From positions 1 to 25,190 of the forward strand of contig DATANR010000105.1 in assembly GCA_036266155.1 (NCBI GenBank): 25,190 nucleotides of DNA, read 5' to 3'. Below, piece after piece: positions 15,267 through 22,087 of this stretch. The notes under the pieces were generated by a model that was given only the letters and a program-made list of their open reading frames with translations, was not told the DNA's origin and made no database searches. A program made the translations under genes and the position numbers. Numbering within the stretch: position 1 is the first letter of the stretch; every line of letters starts with the position of its first letter. Source of the DNA: SIAJ01 sp036266155. GTDB taxonomy: Bacteria; Planctomycetota; Planctomycetia; Gemmatales; Gemmataceae.

Positions 15267-15551
15267 GCTGTTGCCTCCCGAATGGATCTAAGAAGTTGGC
15301 TGGGGTCTTGCTCTCGCCGATTACTGAAGGGTCGCGCTCGGCTTCAAAGGACAATCGCCTTTCGCTAGACTACCCGAGAAATGGCCCCGCCACTGTCAGG
15401 AAGGTTCCCAATCTGCTGTGGGGATTTATCTAAGCGTTTCACGCGCAGAGCATTGGTTCGACCTTGTTTGGCATGTCCGCGCAAAAATAACGGAGGGCGA
15501 CAGCACAGGAGCCCTTCGCTGATTTTCTGAACGTTGCACGAGCAAATGCCC

Positions 15552-15917
15552 ATGACAGACGCCAAAGAGAAACCGCCCACAACTCGGCCTCGGCTGGCAC
15601 CGATGCTGATGATGACGTTCTGGATGTTTCTGGCTGGAGCCGCTGGGAAACGGGTTGCTCCAACCTTGTGGCAGATTCTCGGCCTTGGCGCCGGTTCCGT
15701 GTCCGTCGCCGTCCCTGTCGGCGGCTTTGTCGGTGCAGTTGCAGGCGCACTGCTCGGGTTGATCAGCAACCCGCGACTGCTTGTTCTCCTGATGGCAGTG
15801 CTCTCCAGTTCGGCCGCCGGCTCCACCGCCGGCAAGGTCGCGTGGGGAGAATCACTTGGGCGACGTGGTTATTCCTCGAACGGGGAAATCGCCATACTTA
15901 GCAGGCATTATCGATGA
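15552..15917 (+). CDS. Small Gly-rich membrane protein
   Basis: The product is about 121 aa from ATG 15552 (ATG 15546 is also possible; ribosome binding site is weak). A charged N-terminus is followed by hydrophobic segments at about residues 18-31, 43-71 and 76-94. The second is Gly-zipper-like (GLGAGSVSVAVPVGGFVG). It looks like a bacterial inner-membrane protein of unknown function. A short inverted repeat (15912-15927) overlaps the stop codon. The gene stands alone between divergent small genes and the sensor kinase. Confidence 0.6.
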   Translation: MTDAKEKPPTTRPRLAPMLMMTFWMFLAGAAGKRVAPTLWQILGLGAGSVSVAVPVGGFVGAVAGALLGLISNPRLLVLLMAVLSSSAAGSTAGKVAWGESLGRRGYSSNGEIAILSRHYR

Positions 15918-16090
15918 AAACTCATCGCTCCACGATTCCTTTGTAGCAGCCGGTTGAGTTCTTTCAGAGAAAACCGGCATCCCCGATAAGATAAGCTTCA
16001 CAGTTCCAACGCGTCGTCTCTTTGGACCAACCATTTTTCATTCACTTCGAATTGCCAGCCGTTCGACATCGCCCAGGAAAGAAGCCTTGT

Positions 16091-18031
16091 GTGTCCACCG
16101 GCGAGGAAGCCACCCGAAGTCAGTCGGAATGGATCCTAGTCGCCCTGGCCAGTGTCGGCACCGCCATCATCGTTACCGACGCGAGCACTCGCATCGTCTC
16201 AATGAACCCGGTGGCCGAGACGCTGACCGGATGGCCACAAGGCGAAGCCCTCGGCCAGCCGCTCACAACCGTCTTCCGAATCCAGAACGAACACACTCGT
16301 GGCAAGATCATTGATCCCGTCGCCGAGGTTCTTGCCACCGGTTTGACCGCCAAAGTTGCCAATCACACGATCCTGGCGGGGCGTGATGGAAACGAGTGGA
16401 TTCTTGACGACTCGGCGGCGCCGATTCGCGACTTGGCTGGCAACGTCATCGGGGTCGTTCTGGTCTTCAGCGATGTGGGCGAGCGCCGCCGCATTGAACG
16501 CGCTGCTGATGACGCTCGCTCCTACGCGGAGGGGATCGTCGAAGCGGTTCGCGAATCACTGGTGGTGCTCGACCCCCAACTGCGCGTGCGAACGGCAAAC
16601 CGCGCCTTCTACCGGACGTTCGGTGGGACGCCAACTTCGACCGAAGGCCGGCTGCTCTTCGAACTGGACGACAACCGATGGGATATCCCGGAACTACGAG
16701 TGCGCCTGGGAGAGGTGATTGAGCGTTCGACTCCTTTCAACGACTTCGAGGTGGATAAGAACATCCCGGGATTGGGTCGCCGGGCGATGCTGCTCAATGC
16801 CCGGCCGATCGTCACGGCTCGTCTGGTCCTTCTGGCGATCGAGGACATTACTGATCGTCGCAAGTTGTCGGACGCACTGAACATCTCGGAGGCCCGCTAC
16901 CGGCGCCTGTTTGAGACGGCGCAGGATGGCATCCTGATCGTCGACCCGGACACGAAGCTCGTATATGATGCGAACCCGTTCCTGAGCGACATTCTCGGCT
17001 ACAGCCACAGCGAGTTGGTCGGGAAGGAATTATGGCAGATCGGCCTGTTCCAGGACATCGAGGCCAGCAAGGCGGCATTTCAGGAGTTGCTGGCGCGCGG
17101 CTACATCCGCTACGAGGATCTGCCGCTTCAGACGAATGACGGACGGCACATCGAAGTGGAATTCGTCAGCAACGTCTACGTCGTCGGTGCGGCGCGCGTG
17201 ATTCAGTGCAACATTCGTGACGTCACGGACCGAAAGCGTGCTGAGGATGGCCTGCGCAAAGCCCACGATAACCTGGAGACGCGCGTTATTGAACGGACGA
17301 CCGACCTGGCCCGCGTGAACGAAGCTCTGGCGGGGCAAATTCAGCGTAGTGACCGCGCCGAGGCCGCTCGACGCGATCTTCAGGTTCGGCTAGCGACCGC
17401 GCAGGAGGACGAACGCCGGCGAATTGCCCGTGAACTCCACGACCAGATGGGGCAGTACTTGACGGCTCTCGGCCTGGGACTCAAGACCATGGAGAACGCC
17501 GCGCTGCAATTTCCCGGCACCACCGGGCAGATTCAGCAACTTCGCAAGCTCACCGACCAGATCGGCCGCGAGGTCCACAACCTGGCGCTGGAGATCAGGC
17601 CGACGGCGCTCGACGACTTGGGTCTAGCCGCGGCCGTGGCCACATACGCGGAAGAGTGGGGAAACCGATCCGGAGTCGCGGTCGACTTTCACTCGACGGG
17701 CATCGAAGGCGAGCGCATGCCCTCGCCGGTCGAGTCGACTCTATATCGCGTGGTACAAGAGGCACTGACTAACGTTCTACGGCACGCCACTGCCCATCGC
17801 GTTAGTCTCGTCCTTCAGCGGACCCCGATCGGCGTCACTGCGGTTATCGAGGACGACGGACGCGGCTTCGACGCGGACAGTGCCGAGGCTGGCGGCCGGT
17901 TAGGGCTACTTGGGATGCGTGAGCGATTGGAGTTGGTGGGCGGAAAGCTAACGGTCGAATCAGTACCAGGCAAGAGTTCGACGGTCATCGCGCGCATCCC
18001 ATTGGGTGCAGGCACGGAGGCGGGAAGATGA
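16091..18031 (+). CDS. Three-PAS NarL-type sensor histidine kinase
   Basis: No ATG lies near the N-terminus. GTG 16091 follows AGGAAAGAAG and gives 646 aa; TTG 16022 is a less likely start. Domains in order: PAS1 (about residues 10-125), PAS2 (145-258), PAS3 (265-385), a coiled coil (385-440), then a HisKA_3 dimerisation domain with His450 in IARELHDQMGQ. The HATPase_c domain has N-box VVQEALTNVLRHA and DDGRGF. No membrane helix is seen, so sensing is cytosolic, probably of a ligand or redox state. PAS2 closely matches the PAS of the phosphatase at 11976-13154. Its stop overlaps the start of the response regulator gene (ATGA at 18028-18031), so the two form a pair. Confidence 0.93.
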   Translation: MSTGEEATRSQSEWILVALASVGTAIIVTDASTRIVSMNPVAETLTGWPQGEALGQPLTTVFRIQNEHTRGKIIDPVAEVLATGLTAKVANHTILAGRDGNEWILDDSAAPIRDLAGNVIGVVLVFSDVGERRRIERAADDARSYAEGIVEAVRESLVVLDPQLRVRTANRAFYRTFGGTPTSTEGRLLFELDDNRWDIPELRVRLGEVIERSTPFNDFEVDKNIPGLGRRAMLLNARPIVTARLVLLAIEDITDRRKLSDALNISEARYRRLFETAQDGILIVDPDTKLVYDANPFLSDILGYSHSELVGKELWQIGLFQDIEASKAAFQELLARGYIRYEDLPLQTNDGRHIEVEFVSNVYVVGAARVIQCNIRDVTDRKRAEDGLRKAHDNLETRVIERTTDLARVNEALAGQIQRSDRAEAARRDLQVRLATAQEDERRRIARELHDQMGQYLTALGLGLKTMENAALQFPGTTGQIQQLRKLTDQIGREVHNLALEIRPTALDDLGLAAAVATYAEEWGNRSGVAVDFHSTGIEGERMPSPVESTLYRVVQEALTNVLRHATAHRVSLVLQRTPIGVTAVIEDDGRGFDADSAEAGGRLGLLGMRERLELVGGKLTVESVPGKSSTVIARIPLGAGTEAGR

Positions 18032-18678
18032 TAAAAGTGCGTGTCTTTCTGGCCGACGATCACGCTGTGGTACGCGAGGGGCTGAAGGCTCTAATTGCGG
18101 CCCAGCCCGGGATGACTGTCATCGGCGAAGCGGCCGACGGGCTCGACGCGTGCCAGCAAATACAGAAGCTAAAGCCGGACGTAGTGGTAATGGACGTCTC
18201 CATGCCGGGCTTGCCCGGAGCGCAGGCGACCGAGCGGGTACGGCAGGAGTGTCCGACGACCAAGGTGCTTGCTTTGACCGTGCACGAAGACAAAGGATAC
18301 TTACGGCAACTGCTGGCTGCGGGCGCAACGGGCTACGTCCTCAAACGCGCCGCGGGTGACGAGCTGGTCCACGCCATCCAGATCGTCGCCGAGGGAGGCG
18401 TCTACCTGGATCCGTCATTGGCGGGTAAGGTTGTCAGCGGCTTCGTCGGACGACCGGGAGTTACGACACCCGCAAGGGCGGGCGAACTCAGCGATCGGGA
18501 AATTGATGTGATTCGCCTCACGGCTGCCGGCTACGGCGCCAAGGAAATTGCCACGCAACTCGACTTGAGTGCTAAAACCGTGGAGACCTACAAGGGCCGT
18601 GCGATGGAGAAACTCGGGCTCCAGAGTCGTGCCGACGTTGTCAAGTATGCGGCGCAGCGTGGGTGGCTGCCGGGATAG
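18028..18678 (+). CDS. NarL/FixJ-type response regulator
   Basis: The 216-aa protein has a receiver domain (about residues 3-120) with Asp10-Asp11, phospho-acceptor Asp56 in VVMDVSMPG, Thr in ALTVHED, and Lys105 in VLKRA. A LuxR-type helix-turn-helix (about 153-208) follows, with LSDREIDVIRL, GYGAKEIA and SAKTVETYKGR. All canonical residues are present. It is the DNA-binding partner of the kinase just upstream, with a 4-base ATGA overlap implying translational coupling. Target genes are not evident, and no palindromic site could be assigned from sequence alone. It converges with the sigma-54 activator remnant, 26 bases away. Confidence 0.95.
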   Translation: MIKVRVFLADDHAVVREGLKALIAAQPGMTVIGEAADGLDACQQIQKLKPDVVVMDVSMPGLPGAQATERVRQECPTTKVLALTVHEDKGYLRQLLAAGATGYVLKRAAGDELVHAIQIVAEGGVYLDPSLAGKVVSGFVGRPGVTTPARAGELSDREIDVIRLTAAGYGAKEIATQLDLSAKTVETYKGRAMEKLGLQSRADVVKYAAQRGWLPG

Positions 18679-18704
18679 ACACTTTCGCCAACCACTTTCA
18701 GCTG

Positions 18705-19761
18705 CTACATCGCCTCTTTGAACGATTTCTTTTCGATTTTGAAATCCAGAATCTTCGCCGAGACGCTTCGCCGCGATAAGCCACACAGCTTCGCGCAGTT
18801 GCCGATATGGCCGCGCGTTTGCCGCAATGCTCTGCTGATGTGGCGCTTCTCAAACGCCGCGGTCATCTCGGCGATTTGGTCTGGTAAAGGACGGGACAGA
18901 TCGACGCTGGAGCAGCGGTGGACATGCGGCCCGCGCATTAACTCCTGGGGAAGATTGATCGGGCCAATAAAGCCGTCGCGAGCCGTCGCGCAGGCCCGCT
19001 CGATCGCATTCTCGAGTTGCCGCACATTGCCGGGCCACGGGCAGCGCAACAAAACGTCCATCGCGTCCGGAGTAATCTCCGCCCGGCTAGACCCAGGCTG
19101 AGTGAATCGGCGGCAAAAATGGTCGGCGAGTAGCGAAATGTCTTCCGGCCGGTCGCGCAGGGGCGGCAGATCGATGCGGATCACATTCAGCCGATAATAT
19201 AAATCCTCGCGAAATTTCCCCAGTTCGATCAGTCGCGGCAGATCCCGATGTGTGGCGGCGACCACGCGTACGTCGACGGCAACCGGCTCGCTGCCACCGA
19301 CCCGCTCGAAGCGGCGTTCCTGAAGGACGCGCACGAGCCGGACCTGCATTGCCTTTGGCATATCGCCGAGCTCGTCGAGCAACAACGTGCCGCCATGCGC
19401 GAGTTCAAATCGACCCTTGCGCTTGCCGGCCGCGCCGGTATAAGAGCCTTTCTCGTGGCCAAACAACTCGCTTTCGATCAGGTTCTCATTTAAGGCACCG
19501 CAGTTGACGGCCACGAACGGCCCTTCCCTGTGCTTGGACGACTGATGAATCGCGCGCGCGATTTCCTCCTTGCCGGTCCCGGTTTCGCCGACAATCAGCA
19601 CCGTGGAGTGCGAATCCGACACCTGCGTAATCAGGTCGAATACGTTCAGCATGCGTTCGTTGTTGCTCAGGACATTTGGAAACGAATGACGTTGGCCCGG
19701 TTCGGGTCGAAGTGAAGGCAATTCGTCCTGAGGGGCGAGTTCCTGATCGGCTTGTTGAATC
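18705..19761 (-). pseudogene. Sigma-54 activator gene, 3' portion, split by IS66 element
   Basis: This holds the AAA+ and DNA-binding parts of a sigma-54-dependent activator: Walker A GETGTGKE, the GAFTGA-type loop as GSYTGA after ELFGHEK, Walker B GGTLLLDELGD, the R-finger region FREDLYYRLNVI, and a Fis-type helix-turn-helix near the C-terminus. The 5' part is at 24900-25032 beyond the inserted element. Excising 19762-24899 and one target copy restores one continuous 393-aa frame. The frame here runs on antisense into the element to 19907, but only a TTG start is available, so the remnant is probably silent or poorly expressed. The intact protein would lack a receiver, like PspF-type activators. 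Confidence 0.85.
19754..19761. repeat. 8-bp target site duplication, left copy
   Basis: GTTGAATC directly abuts the left inverted repeat and recurs at 24900-24907 beside the right one. IS66 family elements make 8-bp duplications, so this fits. Confidence 0.95.
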
Positions 19762-19777
19762 GTACCTGTCCGGCGAA
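19762..19777 (+). repeat. Left terminal inverted repeat of the IS66 element
   Basis: GTACCTGTCCGGCGAA pairs with the reverse complement of the right end, GTAGCTGTCCGGTGAA, at 14 of 16 positions. IS66 ends commonly begin GTA. Confidence 0.92.
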
Positions 19778-19835
19778 ATGACGCCTTCCGTCGTCGGTTA
19801 GCCTGTGAGTTTTCCTTGTTGAGGAGAACTCTGTC

Positions 19836-20150
19836 ATGCGACAACGCAGTCCCGACCGAGTCCGCATCTGGCGAGGGTTGATCGACGCTTGGAAGCAGTC
19901 CGGTCAATCGGTCAATGAGTTTTGCCGCGACCGGAAACTGACGCGGTCGAACTTTGACCGCTGGCGGCGCATCCTTGTCAGCGAGCCGACGAAGTCGAAG
20001 TCATCTGCGGCGTTCGTTCCACTTCGGGTCGTCGCCGAGCCGATGGCCGAGGTCATCCTTCGCTCCGGCATCGTGGTACGTTTCCCGCTGACCAGTGCTG
20101 CGGATGCCGTCACCCGGCTGGTCGCCGCGGTCGGAGCGACCTCATGTTGA
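19836..20150 (+). CDS. tnpA: IS66 family accessory protein TnpA
   Basis: The 104-aa protein has the IS66 TnpA layout: a basic helix-turn-helix start (RVRIWRGLIDAWKQSG, then VNEFCRDRKLTRSNFDRWRR) and a C-terminal half ending in a VRFP/AVTRLVAAV segment. It is thought to bind the element's ends or help transposition, though the exact role is unclear. GAGGAGA (19820-19826) precedes the ATG. Its stop overlaps the start of tnpB by seven bases, so translation is probably coupled. It lies 74 bases inside the left terminus. Confidence 0.9.
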   Translation: MRQRSPDRVRIWRGLIDAWKQSGQSVNEFCRDRKLTRSNFDRWRRILVSEPTKSKSSAAFVPLRVVAEPMAEVILRSGIVVRFPLTSAADAVTRLVAAVGATSC

Positions 20151-20491
20151 GCCTGCTGCCCGGCGGCCGCATCTTGGTCGCCGTCGAGTCCGTGGACGGC
20201 CGCAAGGGCATCGACTCGCTCGCCGGCGTGGTGCGGTCGGTCCTCCATGGTGATCCACTGTCGGGCGATCTGTTCGTCTTCAAGAACAGGACGGGTGACA
20301 AGCTCAAGATCCTGGCCTGGATGGGCGACGGCTTCGCACTCTACCTCCGGCGGCTCGAACGCGGCACCTTCGCCTTCCCCACGGCAAACGACGTGAGTGT
20401 GCTCGTCACGCCGACGCAGTTGGCGATGATCCTCGGCGGTCTCGATCCGGCCGAGGCCCGCCAACGGGCGCGGTACAAGACCCCAGTATGA
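20144..20491 (+). CDS. tnpB: IS66 family accessory protein TnpB (Orf2)
   Basis: The 115-aa protein has the family's typical length and wording: MLSLLPGGRILVAVESVDGRKGID, a GDLFVFKNRTGDKLKILAW stretch, an YLRRLERGTF segment and the C-terminal LVTPTQLAMILGGLDP. It is the second of the IS66 genes; its biochemical role is unknown, but it is required in studied elements. It overlaps tnpA by seven bases. The 39-base gap to tnpC contains the 10-mer GTTGAATCCG, discussed under findings. Confidence 0.92.
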   Translation: MLSLLPGGRILVAVESVDGRKGIDSLAGVVRSVLHGDPLSGDLFVFKNRTGDKLKILAWMGDGFALYLRRLERGTFAFPTANDVSVLVTPTQLAMILGGLDPAEARQRARYKTPV

Positions 20492-20530
20492 ATAGCGCTA
20501 CCTGGAACGAGGGGCGGTGTTGAATCCGGC

Positions 20531-22087
20531 ATGCCGACGATCGGAGAGACCGCCGTCCTTCGCCAGAAACTGATCCACGCAGATGCCGTGATCGCGGAAC
20601 TTCGCGGTGTGGTGGCCGACCTTCGCAAACAGATCGAATCGCAACTGGCCCACATCCATCGCCTCGTGAAGATTACATTCGGCCGTGGTGGAGAGCGAGT
20701 CGAAGGCCCAACGCTCTTCGATGGCATGGACCCGCCCGAAGCCGAGGTCCCGCCGCCGGTCGAGCCCTCGACCCCTGAAGCGATTCCCGCAACCAAGCGA
20801 AAGGGCCACGGTCGGCGGCGTAAACCGAAAGACCTGCCACGTCTTTCCGAGGTGATTGACCTGAGCGAGGCCGAGAAGGTCTGCACCTGTTGCGGCGCAT
20901 CGAAGGTCCGCATCGGCCAGAGTGTCAGTGAACGCCTCAATTACCAGCCGATGTCGATCTTCGTCCGCGAACTGGTCCGCCCCACCTACGCCTGCCGATT
21001 GTGCGAACAGCAGGGGCACGATCCGCAGATCGCAAAGGCAGCACTGCCGCCCGAGCCGATTCCCAAGAGTGGCATCGGGGCCGGTCTGCTCGCCCACGTC
21101 ATCGTCTCAAAGATCGTCGATCACTTGCCGCTCAACCGCCAGGAGTCGATCCTGGCCCGCCACGGCTGGGACGTGTGCCGTTCAACACTCTGCGATCACT
21201 TGCAGAAGTGTGGCATATTGCTGACGCCGCTCTATGACCTGATGCGCCGTCGTCTCTTGCAATCATTCTCGATCCACGCCGACGATACGCCCCTATTGCT
21301 CCTGCGGCCACGGCGCACGGCTTACGCCTGGGTCTACCTCGGCGACGAGCAGAACCCGTACACGATGTTCGACGTGACCGCCGGGCGGAGCCAGAACTTT
21401 CCGCAATCTTTCCTTACCGGATACCGGGGCTTCGTCCACGCCGACGCCTATGACGGGTACAACGCGGTGCACGGCAACCTTCGACATCTGGGTTGCTGGA
21501 TGCATTGCCGCCGATATTTCTTGGAGGCCGAGCCGAGCGACCCGCGGGCGGTCGAGGCGCTAGCCTTCATCCGCACGCTTTACGCTGTCGAACGAGAGAT
21601 CAAGAACGATCGGGACAATTTGGGCGGCGCGTTCACCGATGCCGATGGCGTGCGGATGAGGCAGACACGGGCCGGGCCAATCCTGGCGCGGTTCGCCGAC
21701 TGGCTCGAAGTTCAAAACCTGACCGCGACGCCGAAGAGTTTGTTCGGGCAGGCGGTCAACTATGCCCGGAACCAGTGGCCGTCCCTTGTCCGGTACTTGC
21801 ACGACGCCCGGTTCGCCATCGACAATGGGGCGGCCGAGCGGGCCATTCGCCCGATCGCCGTCGGCCGAGCCAACTGGCTCCAGATCGGCGGCGATGGCGG
21901 GCTGGCCACGGCATCAGTGCTGTTAAGCATTTGTGCCAGTGCCCGGCGGAATCGTCTGGACCCATGGACCTACCTGACACAAGTCCTGACCGAGGTACCC
22001 GCCCGCGCGATCGGGTCGGACCTCTCCGACTTGCTCCCTGACGCCTGGACCCGGCCCCGGGCCGGGCCGACATCAATGGCCGGATGA
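20531..22087 (+). CDS. tnpC: IS66 family transposase TnpC (DDE)
   Basis: The 518-aa transposase has an N-terminal coiled coil (about residues 10-45), a Lys/Arg-rich linker, a zinc finger (Cys118/Cys121 and Cys155/Cys158) and the DDE core. The core residues are Asp251 in IHADDTP, Asp305 in FVHADAYDGY, and Glu436 in DNGAAERAIRP. The standard IS66 C-terminal block (NRLDPWTYLTQVL) is present, so it looks complete and active. Its stop overlaps the ATG of the fusion gene (ATGA at 22084-22087). The element thus has a second full DDE core in the next gene. Confidence 0.95.
   Translation: MPTIGETAVLRQKLIHADAVIAELRGVVADLRKQIESQLAHIHRLVKITFGRGGERVEGPTLFDGMDPPEAEVPPPVEPSTPEAIPATKRKGHGRRRKPKDLPRLSEVIDLSEAEKVCTCCGASKVRIGQSVSERLNYQPMSIFVRELVRPTYACRLCEQQGHDPQIAKAALPPEPIPKSGIGAGLLAHVIVSKIVDHLPLNRQESILARHGWDVCRSTLCDHLQKCGILLTPLYDLMRRRLLQSFSIHADDTPLLLLRPRRTAYAWVYLGDEQNPYTMFDVTAGRSQNFPQSFLTGYRGFVHADAYDGYNAVHGNLRHLGCWMHCRRYFLEAEPSDPRAVEALAFIRTLYAVEREIKNDRDNLGGAFTDADGVRMRQTRAGPILARFADWLEVQNLTATPKSLFGQAVNYARNQWPSLVRYLHDARFAIDNGAAERAIRPIAVGRANWLQIGGDGGLATASVLLSICASARRNRLDPWTYLTQVLTEVPARAIGSDLSDLLPDAWTRPRAGPTSMAG

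Noticed and set aside
15949..15978. GCCGGTT / AACCGGC inverted repeat before the three-PAS kinase
   Set aside because: A 7-bp stem with a 16-base loop and no T tract is too weak to call a terminator or operator.
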